Assembly (NCBI GenBank): GCA_026692885.1
Contig: JAPLNJ010001177.1
Location: 1 to 26,397 of the forward strand
From: Planctomycetota bacterium
Lineage (GTDB): Bacteria; Planctomycetota; Planctomycetia; Pirellulales; Pirellulaceae
Direction of reading: 5' to 3'
Length of the DNA stretch: 26,397 bases
The position numbers were made by a program, and so were the translations under genes. The stretch's first letter is position 1. Every line of letters starts with the position of its first letter. Below, in pieces: positions 1 to 7,858 of the stretch. The notes beneath the pieces were generated by a model. The model was not told the origin of the DNA, searched no databases, and worked only from the letters and a program-made list of their open reading frames with translations.

Positions 1-1
1 G

Positions 2-1603
2 CAAAGCACCATCTCCTCAATCAAACGCTTCATGGGTCGTCAGTGGAACGAGGTTTCCGAGGAGCTGGCGATCGTTGCGTACCGTGTCGAACAAGGTGCG
101 GGCGGTGCTGTTCACGTGACGGTGGAGGGTACGCAGTACGCCCCGCAAGAGATCAGCGCGATGATTCTTCAAGAATTGAAGTCGGCTGCCGAGGCTGACC
201 TCGGTCAGAGCGTGACGGCGGCCGTCATCACGGTCCCGGCTTACTTTAACCACGCCCAGCGCCAAGCGACCAAGGACGCCGGAAGAATCGCGGGACTGAA
301 TGTCTTGCGCGTCATCAACGAGCCGACCGCCGCCGCGCTCGCCTACGGGCTGGACCGAGCCGTCGAGCAGACGATTCTTGTGTTCGACCTCGGTGGCGGC
401 ACCTTCGATGTCTCCATCCTCGATCTCGGCGCGGGTCTGTTCGAGGTGCAGTCGACCAACGGTGACAACCATCTGGGCGGCGACGACTTTGACAAGGCCA
501 TCGTCGATTGGCTGGTCGGCGAGTTCCAGCGTGAGCAAGGGCTGAATTTAGCCGCCGACCCGCTGGCTATGGCGCGCCTGTACGCGGCCGCCGAGCAGGC
601 GAAAATTGAGCTCTCCACGCTGCTGACGACGCAGATTAACCTGGCGTGCATCACGGCCACGCCAGCCGGTCCGCAGCACCTGAGCCTCGAACTCACGCGA
701 GTCAAGTTGAACGAGCTGATTGCCCCGCTGATCGCCCGCACCGTAGGCCCCCTGATGCAGGCACTCGCCGATGCGGGCCTTAACGCCGCCGACATCGATC
801 ACGTCGTGCTCGTGGGCGGCATGACCCGGATGCCGGCAGTTCGGGACAAAGTCAGGGAATTCATCGACAAGGAACCACACCAGGACATCAACCCCGACGA
901 GGTGGTCGCCATCGGCGCCGCGATTCAGGCCGGCGTGCTCCTCGGTAAGGTCAAAGATATTCTGCTACTCGATGTCACCTCGCTCTCGCTGGGGATCGAG
1001 ACCAAGGGTGGCGTCTTCACGAGACTGATTGAGCGAAATACGAGCATCCCGACCTGTAAGACGCAGTCGTTCACGACTGCCCAGGACGACCAGGACTCGG
1101 TCGAGATCCACGTCCTCCAAGGCGAGTCGGAGATGGCCGCCTTCAATAAATCGCTAGGCACGTTCCTGCTGGTTGACATCCCGCCCGCGCGACGCGGTTT
1201 GGTGGAGATCGATGTCACCTTCGACATCGATGCGAACGGAATCATCCGGGTCAAGGCAGAAGACGTCGTCTCCGGCAACGAGCAGCAAATTCGCATCGAA
1301 GGCGGCTCAGGCCTGACCCAGGATGAGATCAGCCGGATGCTAACACGGGCCGAGGCGTATGCGGAGGCGGCCCACCGCCTCCGCGAGCTTGCGGACGTGC
1401 GCAACCAGGCCGAAGTCCTGGCCACCGAAATCGAGCGCTCGCTGAGTAAGTATTACCCGCAGATTACGGAGGCCGAAGCCTCGCTGATCACGGCGCGAAT
1501 CACGGCGTTGCGTCAAGTCCTCGAAGGTCTCGATGGTCGTGAAATTCGGACTCGCAGGGCAGCTCTGGTTGAGGCCGCGCAAGTCCTTAAAGGGGAGGAG
1601 TGA
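2..1603 (+). CDS. dnaK: Hsp70 chaperone DnaK, 5' end cut by the window edge
   Basis: This is an ATP-dependent cytoplasmic Hsp70 chaperone; the family works with DnaJ and GrpE. The frame is open from base 2, and the residues before the first internal ATG (32) still match Hsp70 (an SSIKRFMGR block), so the true start lies outside the window and about 70 residues are missing. Visible signatures, in order, are the VPAYF block, [12 protein letters not shown], the phosphate-binding [22 protein letters not shown] and [10 protein letters not shown]. The substrate-binding domain follows ([14 protein letters not shown], then [10 protein letters not shown]) and then a helical lid. The protein stops soon after the lid and lacks the usual long acidic or glycine-rich tail, so it is slightly short. 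The final codons and stop fall inside a short repeat. No dnaJ or grpE is adjacent. It could be one of several Hsp70 paralogues, since planctomycetes often carry more than one. Confidence 0.95.
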   Translation, partial: QSTISSIKRFMGRQWNEVSEELAIVAYRVEQGAGGAVHVTVEGTQYAPQEISAMILQELKSAAEADLGQSVTAAVITVPAYFNHAQRQATKDAGRIAGLNVLRVINEPTAAALAYGLDRAVEQTILVFDLGGGTFDVSILDLGAGLFEVQSTNGDNHLGGDDFDKAIVDWLVGEFQREQGLNLAADPLAMARLYAAAEQAKIELSTLLTTQINLACITATPAGPQHLSLELTRVKLNELIAPLIARTVGPLMQALADAGLNAADIDHVVLVGGMTRMPAVRDKVREFIDKEPHQDINPDEVVAIGAAIQAGVLLGKVKDILLLDVTSLSLGIETKGGVFTRLIERNTSIPTCKTQSFTTAQDDQDSVEIHVLQGESEMAAFNKSLGTFLLVDIPPARRGLVEIDVTFDIDANGIIRVKAEDVVSGNEQQIRIEGGSGLTQDEISRMLTRAEAYAEAAHRLRELADVRNQAEVLATEIERSLSKYYPQITEAEASLITARITALRQVLEGLDGREIRTRRAALVEAAQVLKGEE

Positions 1604-1643
1604 CACCCCTCCCAACCTCCCCTTGGTAAAGGGGAGGAGTGAC
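1588..1643. repeat. Direct repeat plus hairpin at the dnaK 3' end
   Basis: The 17-mer TAAAGGGGAGGAGTGAC occurs at 1588-1604 and again at 1627-1643. Between the copies CCTCCCCTT (1616-1624) pairs with AAGGGGAGG (1629-1637) around a 4-nt loop, making a 9-bp hairpin. The first copy supplies the last codons and TGA stop of the Hsp70 gene. G-rich and C-rich hairpins of this kind look like dispersed intergenic repeats; a genome-wide copy count was not possible here. Confidence 0.7.
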
Positions 1644-1659
1644 TCGCTTCGCGAGTTTT
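1642..1659 (+). terminator. Terminator-like hairpin after dnaK
   Basis: ACTCGC (1642-1647) and GCGAGT (1651-1656) form a 6-bp stem with a TTC loop, followed by a short T run (1656-1659). It lies about 40 bp past the dnaK stop and could end that transcript. The stem is short and the T run weak, so this is tentative. The rest of 1660-1723 shows nothing recognisable. Confidence 0.4.
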
Positions 1660-1723
1660 CGAGCGGAAGTGAGGCAGTCGAAGTAGCATCGCGACCGCCC
1701 GAGCTCCGACCCTTCCCGCCCCC

Positions 1724-2644
1724 TTAGAGCTTGGCCAAACACTGTTCCAGATACGCTCGTGCGCGGTTGATTTCCGCAGTCACCGTCGCGGTCGTCTCCA
1801 GGATCGGAATGCCGCGCGGCGTCGGGTGCATGAAGATTTCGGTATAGCCGCGATAGCGGATCGTTTGCAACGCTTTCAGGAGCGGTGCGAAATCTAGCGC
1901 GCCGCGTCCGGGCAGCTGCAGCAGCTCCTCCTGCTTGGGTAGTTTGGTCAGGCAGCCGTGACCATGCTGCCAGGCCTGGAAGTGCACCAGCGATTCGCCC
2001 AAGTCGATGATCAGCTTCGCGATCAGGTCTGCCTCCTGTGGCAGATGATAGGGCGCCAAGGCGATCCCCAGGTGGGGTGACTTCGCGAACTCGGCGAAAT
2101 AGCGAATCGATTCAGGGCTATCAATCACAGACCGGCTGTGGTTCTCGATTCCCAGCTTGAGGCCCAGTTCTTCCGCCACAGCCACGTGCGGACGCAGACT
2201 CTCGACAAAGGCCCGCACCTGCTCGCGCGGCGTCGCACCGGGTGCCCCGCGAGCACCGGTGACAATCACCTGCCCGCCCAGCTTTTGCAGCGTGCGCAGC
2301 TCGTCCTGCAGACCGTACGGCCCCAGGTCGTAGCGCGTGATCAGGCCCACTTGGACGCCGTGTTGCTGCAGCAGTTCCGCGAATTTCTCCAGCCCCAACT
2401 CGGCGACTTGCTCCCGATGATTGGCATGGGGGCGGGGCCAGATGTCCACCGCCTGGGCGCCGGACGGTTTCACTTCCGCCAGGACCTCAGCCAGCGGCGC
2501 CGTGCCGTACATCGGAGACGCGAGGATGTAGTTGAGGCGGAACGAGGCGGGCTCCGCACGGACCCGGCCGTCGATCAGCCAGGCCGCCGTGGCGGCGGAG
2601 ACCCCGATTCCGAACTGACGGCGATTCAGATTGGTTCTCTGCAT
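1724..2644 (-). CDS. Tat-exported sugar phosphate isomerase/epimerase-like TIM-barrel protein
   Basis: This 306-residue protein resembles the xylose isomerase-like TIM-barrel family (AP endonuclease 2 superfamily), whose members isomerise or epimerise sugars and related polyols using a divalent metal. The N-terminus carries a twin-arginine motif (NRRQFG, residues 7-12) followed by a hydrophobic stretch, so export by Tat is likely. Possible metal ligands are Glu167 (GIENH), His200 (APYHLP), His221 (HFQ) and Glu269 (TEIF). The acidic residue often found before the beta-6 histidine is an alanine here (IALAPYH), so catalysis is uncertain. The start is supported by an AGGGGG ribosome-binding site just upstream. 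It lies 25 bp downstream of the FAD oxidoreductase on the same strand and is probably co-transcribed with it. The substrate cannot be named. Confidence 0.85.
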   Translation of the reverse strand: MQRTNLNRRQFGIGVSAATAAWLIDGRVRAEPASFRLNYILASPMYGTAPLAEVLAEVKPSGAQAVDIWPRPHANHREQVAELGLEKFAELLQQHGVQVGLITRYDLGPYGLQDELRTLQKLGGQVIVTGARGAPGATPREQVRAFVESLRPHVAVAEELGLKLGIENHSRSVIDSPESIRYFAEFAKSPHLGIALAPYHLPQEADLIAKLIIDLGESLVHFQAWQHGHGCLTKLPKQEELLQLPGRGALDFAPLLKALQTIRYRGYTEIFMHPTPRGIPILETTATVTAEINRARAYLEQCLAKL

Positions 2645-2669
2645 GACACGTATCCCCCTAATAAAAACT

Positions 2670-4292
2670 CTATCCGTCCCGCAGGATTTCTTCCGCCGCG
2701 TTCTTGCCGCAGGTGCCCATCACGCCGCCGCCGGGATGGCAGGCGGCGCCGCACAGATACAAGCCCAGGATGGGCGTGCGGTGATCGGTCCAACCGGCGA
2801 CGGGCCGCAGGGAGAACAGCTGCTGCAGGTGCATGGCCCCATGCATGATGTTGCCGCCGGTCAAGCCGTACGTACGTTCCAGATCCAGGGGACTGAGCAC
2901 CTGGCGATGTTCGATCGCGCCCGGCACGTTCGGCGCGTAGCGGGCCAGCAATTCGATGCAACGATCGGCGAAGTCCTCCTTCAGCTCGTCCCAACTGCCC
3001 TGGGCCAGACGATACGGGGCGTACTGCACGAAGATGGACATCAGATGCTTGCCGGCCGGCGCGATGGTCGGATCGACGCTGGAGGGCAAGGTGATCTCCA
3101 ACACCGGCTCCCGGCTGGGCCAGCCGTACTTGGCGTCGTCGCAGGCGCGTTCCAGGTAGTCCAACGTCGGCGAAATGTGAATCGTGCCGTGATGGTGCGG
3201 GGCCACTCCATCGGACGGGTCCGCCGTGAAACACGGTAATTCGGACAGTGCCAAATTGATCTTGGCGGAAGCCGACGAGTAGTCGATGCGGGCCACGGCC
3301 CGGCGGAACTCCGCCGGTAGTTCATCAGCGGCACACAACCGTTGGAACGTCACGTGAGCGTCCAGGCTGGACGCGATGACGCGGGCTTCGACAATCGAGC
3401 CGTCGGCCAGGGCCACGCCGCGCACCCGCCCGCCACTGGACAAGATCCGGGTGACTTCGGCCTCGCGCACGATGTCCACGTGCAGCTCGTGGCAGGCGGC
3501 GGCCAGTGCGTCGGCCAGGCCACCCAGGCCGCCCTGTACGTAGCCCCACACACCCCGAGCGCCGCCCGCGGTGCCCAGGACGTGGTGCAGCAGCACATAG
3601 CCGGTGCCCGGCGCCGAAGGCGGGGCGAAGGCCCCGATAATGGCGTCCGTCGCCAGCGTAGCGCGCAGCACTTCGGCCTCGAACCAGCGTTCCAGCACGG
3701 GACGGGCCGCGCCCGTCAGCAGCTCGATGGCCTCCGGTAGATCCGCGCCTAACTGTCCCAACGACTGGAACGCCGCCCAGGCCTTGCCCGTGTCCCGCAA
3801 GCGTTTCGCAACGCCCAATTTGCGCCATTCTCTGGGCAGCGGCAGCAGGTCGGGGGGGCACTGTGCGAGCACTGGTTCGAGCACTTGGGCCACCCGCTCC
3901 AGAAACGCCGTGTACTGCGGATACGCCTCGGCATCTGCTCTGCTGAATTTCGCGATTTGCTGGCAGGTCGATCCAAGGTCCGGCCCCATCAGCAACGAGC
4001 GACCCTCCAGCAACGGCGTGTAAGACGAGGGGTTCCGCGGCAGGATGGTCAGCCCGAATTGTCGCAGATGCAGTTCCCGGATGATCTCCGGCCGCAGCAG
4101 ACTGATCACGTAGGCCGCCGTCGAGACCTTGTAGCCGGGCCACAGTTCTTCAGTCGTGGCGCAACCGCCGAGCACGTGCCGCCGCTCCAGCACACACACC
4201 GACTTGCCGCCTTTGGCCAGATACGCGGCCGCCACCAGCCCGTTGTGTCCGCCACCGATCACGATGCAGTCGTAATGCTTGCGTTGAGCCAT
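2670..4292 (-). CDS. FAD-dependent oxidoreductase of the phytoene desaturase/PYROXD2 type
   Basis: This 540-residue flavoprotein has an N-terminal Rossmann dinucleotide-binding fold, with GGGHNG at residues 13-18 and the ribose-binding Glu36. The adjacent LGGCATTEE segment and the C-terminal FAD-binding stretch (LYLCGAACHPGGGVMG) are typical of the phytoene desaturase-like family and of its PYROXD2 branch. No crotenoid-type partner (phytoene synthase) is nearby, so carotenoid synthesis is not supported by context; the natural substrate is unknown. There is no signal peptide, so it should be cytoplasmic or peripheral to the membrane. No clear Shine-Dalgarno precedes the ATG. The next gene, a TIM-barrel isomerase-like protein, begins 25 bp downstream, which suggests a two-gene operon. 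Confidence 0.88.
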   Translation of the reverse strand: MAQRKHYDCIVIGGGHNGLVAAAYLAKGGKSVCVLERRHVLGGCATTEELWPGYKVSTAAYVISLLRPEIIRELHLRQFGLTILPRNPSSYTPLLEGRSLLMGPDLGSTCQQIAKFSRADAEAYPQYTAFLERVAQVLEPVLAQCPPDLLPLPREWRKLGVAKRLRDTGKAWAAFQSLGQLGADLPEAIELLTGAARPVLERWFEAEVLRATLATDAIIGAFAPPSAPGTGYVLLHHVLGTAGGARGVWGYVQGGLGGLADALAAACHELHVDIVREAEVTRILSSGGRVRGVALADGSIVEARVIASSLDAHVTFQRLCAADELPAEFRRAVARIDYSSASAKINLALSELPCFTADPSDGVAPHHHGTIHISPTLDYLERACDDAKYGWPSREPVLEITLPSSVDPTIAPAGKHLMSIFVQYAPYRLAQGSWDELKEDFADRCIELLARYAPNVPGAIEHRQVLSPLDLERTYGLTGGNIMHGAMHLQQLFSLRPVAGWTDHRTPILGLYLCGAACHPGGGVMGTCGKNAAEEILRDG

Positions 4293-4359
4293 AGTGCGGC
4301 GATTTTACTGCTTCTGTGTTCAGGCTGAAAGATGGCTGACATGCTGGCAGCCGCTTCCT

Positions 4360-4446
4360 GTAGGGTGTATCAAGCGAAGCGCCGATGCACCTTCGGAGCA
4401 ACGTCCGATCTGCCGGTACATCGGCGCTGCGCTTGATGTACCCTAC
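4360..4446. repeat. Large imperfect inverted repeat, 32-bp arms
   Basis: The arms are 4360-4391 and 4415-4446, matching at 28 of 32 positions, with a 23-bp centre. The outer ends read GTAGGG and CCCTAC. It lies in the gap between the divergent oxidoreductase and DUF1570 genes, so it may affect either promoter or simply be a dispersed palindromic repeat. No flanking direct repeat was found. Confidence 0.8.
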
Positions 4447-4506
4447 TTGCTGCCGTACCATGACGGCCAGGAAAAGAGAATTGGCTTGCGATCCAAACCG
4501 ACCACC

Positions 4507-6207
4507 ATGAATCCGATACTACGTTTCCCAGCCCGTCTCGTCCGGTATCTCGCCTATGCCGTGCTTCTGGGCCGAGCCGGGCTCGCACCGGCGCTGGCTG
4601 CCGAGTCGGAATCCGCCCCCGTGGCCGACGGCTTTTGGGCGACGCGTGATGGGCTGGATCAGACATTTTCCCAACGCCTGTCGGGCTTGGCGGACAAGTG
4701 CGAGGGACTGAAACTCGACGCCCAGGCCCAGGTGACTCGGCGGTGGGCCAGCCGGCGAGATCCGCACCGCCAATATCTGTTCCTGCCCGCCGACACGGAC
4801 CCGCTCCAGCCGCCAGCGGACGCCGAGACGGTTGTGCAGCAGTGGTACAAGCGATTCCGACAACTTCGCCAGGACCACGCGCAGGGTCTATTTCAACTGG
4901 CGAGAAGCGAATTGGATGCGGGCCGGGCCACGCGGGCTTACCAGCTGTTGCACGAGGTGCTGCACGAGAATCCCGATCACGAGCCAACGCGCCAGATCCT
5001 TGGTTACCGGCAAGTCAACGGACGCTGGCGCAAGCCGGAGGGCACCGTCCGCTCGCGCGTCATGAACGTGCCACAGTCTCCGCTGGGTTTCAATGCGGGG
5101 CAGTACTGGTCGGCGGATTCCGAGCACTTCAGCTTGACCACCAACTACAGCCAGCCGGAGGCGGAGCGGTTGGTGGCCAGCCTGGAGGACTTGTACGGCG
5201 TCTGGCAACAGGTCTTCTTCTCCTACTGGAGCAGCGCTGCCGCCCTGACGCGGCGTTTCGACAGCCAGCTGCCACCGGCACGCGCCGGCAGCCGGTACAA
5301 GGTCGTGCTGTTCCGGGAACGGCAGCAGTACGTGGATCGGCTGAAGGCGTTGGAACCGCAGATCGAAGTCTCGGTGGGCTACTATGCCGAACCGGCCAAG
5401 ACGGCCGTCGGCAAGACGGCGCCGACCAAGACGGCCTACTTCTACAGTGGGGCCGAGAATGCGGAAGAGAAATGCTTTCACGAAGTCACCCACCAGCTGT
5501 TTTCCGAAACCGGTTCCGCGGTGCCACCCGTGGGCCTGAAGAACAACATATGGATCGTCGAAGGAGCCGCCCTGTACATGGAGTCCCTGCAGCGGTGGGA
5601 ACACGGCTGGACCTTGGGTGGGCAAGACGCCCGCCTGCTTCAGTACGCTCGTTACCGACTCCTGGACAATAAGTTCTATCTGCCGCTGAATCAATTCGTG
5701 GCGTTGGGCAGGCAAGGGCTGCAGCAGCATCCGGACATCGGACCACTCTACAGCCAGGCAGCCGGTCTGGCGGCGTTCCTGATGGACTACCGGCGCGGCG
5801 TATATCGAGACGCGATGGTCAACTACCTGCAGGCCGTCTATCAAGGGCGCGACCGCGAGGATACGCTGCCCTCGTTGACACGGGTTCCGTTCGGACAGTT
5901 GGACGAGCAATACCGTCACTTCCTGCAGCAGATCACGGACGAGGACTTGGCCTACTTGGCCGCCCAGCCCTCGGCGCGCACCCTGTATCTGGGACACTCC
6001 GCGGTGACCGATGCGGGACTGGCGCAGCTCGCGGGACTCACCCAGCTGAAGGAACTCTGGCTGGGCGGCACGCAGATCAGCGACCAGGGCTTGGTCCACT
6101 TGCGGAACTTGAAGAACCTGGAAACCCTGGATGTTGGTGCAACGCGAGTGACGGCCGATGGCTTAAAGCAACTGCAGGCGACGCTCCCGTCGCTGAAGGA
6201 AGACTAG
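4507..6207 (+). CDS. Secreted DUF1570-like metallopeptidase with C-terminal leucine-rich repeats
   Basis: The start chosen is the ATG at 4507, because it opens a signal peptide (hydrophobic core, then an ALAA cleavage-type site) and because the longer open frame runs back through an inverted repeat. The 566-residue product has a helical, TPR-like middle (about residues 120-170). A peptidase-like domain follows with HEVTH at 325-329 and a candidate third zinc ligand at Glu352 (VEGAAL), the arrangement of a gluzincin-type zinc peptidase and of the planctomycete DUF1570 family. The last ~90 residues are leucine-rich repeats of the ribonuclease-inhibitor style (L-x-L-x-x-T-x-I/V-x-D-x-G-L). It should act outside the cytoplasm. 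The LRR tail may bind a substrate or partner; neither is known. Ribosome-binding signal is weak. Confidence 0.8.
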   Translation: MNPILRFPARLVRYLAYAVLLGRAGLAPALAAESESAPVADGFWATRDGLDQTFSQRLSGLADKCEGLKLDAQAQVTRRWASRRDPHRQYLFLPADTDPLQPPADAETVVQQWYKRFRQLRQDHAQGLFQLARSELDAGRATRAYQLLHEVLHENPDHEPTRQILGYRQVNGRWRKPEGTVRSRVMNVPQSPLGFNAGQYWSADSEHFSLTTNYSQPEAERLVASLEDLYGVWQQVFFSYWSSAAALTRRFDSQLPPARAGSRYKVVLFRERQQYVDRLKALEPQIEVSVGYYAEPAKTAVGKTAPTKTAYFYSGAENAEEKCFHEVTHQLFSETGSAVPPVGLKNNIWIVEGAALYMESLQRWEHGWTLGGQDARLLQYARYRLLDNKFYLPLNQFVALGRQGLQQHPDIGPLYSQAAGLAAFLMDYRRGVYRDAMVNYLQAVYQGRDREDTLPSLTRVPFGQLDEQYRHFLQQITDEDLAYLAAQPSARTLYLGHSAVTDAGLAQLAGLTQLKELWLGGTQISDQGLVHLRNLKNLETLDVGATRVTADGLKQLQATLPSLKED

Positions 6208-6223
6208 TGGTCTGTCGCACGGT

Positions 6224-6319
6224 TCGTTGAACCGCAAGCCGGAGGCGTGCGTGTGGGTTAGCAGACGCAATAGGGCTGCACCCAACTCCGACGCACGCCT
6301 TCGGCTTGCGATTCAACGA
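6224..6319. repeat. Inverted repeat, 28-bp arms, overlapping the next gene's longest start
   Basis: Arms at 6224-6251 and 6292-6319 match at 26 of 28 positions around a 40-bp centre. The element fills the gap after the DUF1570/LRR gene. The only far-upstream start available to the next gene, a TTG at 6306, lies inside the right arm. It looks like a dispersed palindromic repeat that inserted at this junction. Confidence 0.8.
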
Positions 6320-7268
6320 GTTCGGTCTGCTGCGTCCGGTGGTCGACGCCATCGTGGTGACCGCGGCGTCGGAGGGCCCACGCCCCGCGGCCGACGCGCC
6401 GGCAGTTGGCGGGCCAGCTGCGCTGTACCCGGCCTGCCGGAACACGCTCGTCGCCGTCCTTCTGCTGTTCGCTGTGTATTTGGTGTTCGAGTTCAAGACA
6501 TTGTGGTTTCGCGTGTTTCCAGATGGGTTCCACTATTCCGGCTACGCCCATGAAGGCGCCGCCTGGCTGACGGTAGCCTTGGGGCTGGCCACGGTCATTC
6601 TGTCGTTCGTCTTCAGCGGTGCCTTGCTGCGAGATGCCCGCTTGCCGCGGCTCAAACGCTTGGCCTGGTGGTGGTCGCTGGAAAACCTGTTGCTGGCCGT
6701 GGCCGTGTACCACCGGATGTTCATTTATGTCGGCTTCAACGGCATGACGTACATGCGGATCGTCGGCCTCTTCGGCATGTCGGCAGTAGTCGTGGGATTC
6801 CTGCTGGTGCTCTGGAAGATCGCCCACAACCGCGACTTTGTCTGGCTCATCCGCCACCACCTTTGGACTCTGGGCATCACGATCTATCTGTTTGCGATCA
6901 CGCCGGTAGACGCGATTTGGGTCAGCTACAACGTGCGCCGCGTCCTGGTCGGCGACCCCGCGCCGTCGGTCCAGATCAGTGAGCATCCGATCAGTGCCGA
7001 GGGCCTACTCCTGCTGCAGCCGCTCTTGAACTGCGAGGACGTCCTGATTCGCGACGGCATCGCCGCGATGCTGGCTCAAGAGGAAGTGGCCGCAGAACAA
7101 CTCGCCACGCGCCGTCAGGCCGAGGGCTGGACAGCATTCCAGTGGGCCGATCAAAGGTTATTGGAAGAACTCGGCGCGGCGCATGTCAGATGGTCCCGAT
7201 ACGCCGCTCGCGGCGAGCGAGAGACCGCCCGCCAGCGTTTTCAGATCTACGCCTATCGCTGGTATTAG
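6306..7268 (+). CDS. DUF4173-like integral membrane protein, start uncertain
   Basis: This polytopic membrane protein is of unknown function. Hydrophobic segments fall at about residues 43-60, 80-102, 118-140, 151-171 and 184-202, and the short conserved-looking stretches (GYAHEGAAWLTVALGL, ITPVDAIWVSYNVRR) resemble the DUF4173 family. A soluble C-terminal tail of about 95 residues follows. The listed start is a TTG inside the right arm of an inverted repeat, with no convincing ribosome-binding site. GTG codons at 6339 and 6354 are alternatives, and no ATG occurs before the membrane domain. The N-terminus is shorter than I would expect for the family, so it may have been trimmed when the repeat inserted. 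The upstream neighbour is a secreted peptidase on the same strand, about 100 bp away. Confidence 0.65.
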   Translation: MRFNEFGLLRPVVDAIVVTAASEGPRPAADAPAVGGPAALYPACRNTLVAVLLLFAVYLVFEFKTLWFRVFPDGFHYSGYAHEGAAWLTVALGLATVILSFVFSGALLRDARLPRLKRLAWWWSLENLLLAVAVYHRMFIYVGFNGMTYMRIVGLFGMSAVVVGFLLVLWKIAHNRDFVWLIRHHLWTLGITIYLFAITPVDAIWVSYNVRRVLVGDPAPSVQISEHPISAEGLLLLQPLLNCEDVLIRDGIAAMLAQEEVAAEQLATRRQAEGWTAFQWADQRLLEELGAAHVRWSRYAARGERETARQRFQIYAYRWY

Positions 7269-7364
7269 TACGGTTTCGACGCGACGGATCACTCTTGGCT
7301 ATTCGGCATCGCGCCGACTGCAGTAGAATACGATATCCAAGTACTCGTGGAAGAGGGTAACCGC

Positions 7365-7631
7365 ATGACCTATCAATTTCCGTCTGATGTCCAACAGCTG
7401 GTTAGCGAGCGGATGGCTTCTGGGAAATACACATCGGAGGACGAAGTGCTGCGGGATGCACTACAGTCTCTCGCCGAGGAAGAGCAAGATTTGGAAGCTG
7501 TCCACGAGGCAGTGGCCGAGTGGCGGGCTGGCGATGCCGGCTTGCCACTGGACGAGGCATTCGATTCCATCCGCACCAACCACGATGTTGCGCCGGGACG
7601 AGAGGGTATGCGAACGGGACAAGGCAAATGA
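7365..7631 (+). CDS. Orphan ParD-type (ribbon-helix-helix) antitoxin
   Basis: The 88-residue protein starts FPSDVQQLVSERMASGKY followed by TSEDEVLRDAL, the ribbon-helix-helix DNA-binding pattern of ParD-family antitoxins, with an acidic helical tail that would wrap a ParE toxin. The ATG at 7365 is chosen over an upstream start at 7347 because homologous ParD proteins begin just before the first beta strand. No ParE-like reading frame follows: the DNA after the stop runs directly into an inverted-repeat element. A TAGAAT box at 7324-7329 could be a -10 element. The gene is either a remnant of a toxin-antitoxin pair or acts on a toxin elsewhere. Confidence 0.75.
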   Translation: MTYQFPSDVQQLVSERMASGKYTSEDEVLRDALQSLAEEEQDLEAVHEAVAEWRAGDAGLPLDEAFDSIRTNHDVAPGREGMRTGQGK

Positions 7632-7668
7632 ATAATTGAACCTGCCCCGTCTCTTGGACCCCCACACC

Positions 7669-7798
7669 CAACGCCGTTAAGGATTTTGACGCGGGCAAAA
7701 ACCGGAACACGTCGTAGCCGAAGTCGCCAGACTTCGGGGATTCACGCCAAACACCCGAATTCTGGCGAATTCGGCTACCAAAATCCTTAACGGCGTTG
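7669..7798. mobile_element. MITE-like element with 20-bp perfect terminal inverted repeats and 9-bp target duplication
   Basis: Perfect 20-bp terminal repeats, CAACGCCGTTAAGGATTTTG, lie at 7669-7688 and inverted at 7779-7798. The element is flanked directly by the same 9 bases, CCCCACACC, at 7660-7668 and 7799-7807, as expected for a target duplication made on insertion. It is only 130 bp long and encodes nothing. Inside is a second imperfect inverted repeat (7714-7738 against 7754-7778, 23 of 25 matching). This is the structure of a non-autonomous transposable element mobilised in trans. Confidence 0.8.
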
Positions 7799-7858
7799 CC
7801 CCACACCCCGCCCCTGGCCCCGGGGTATCAGGGCGAGGGAGTTGTTCTTGAATGGCCC

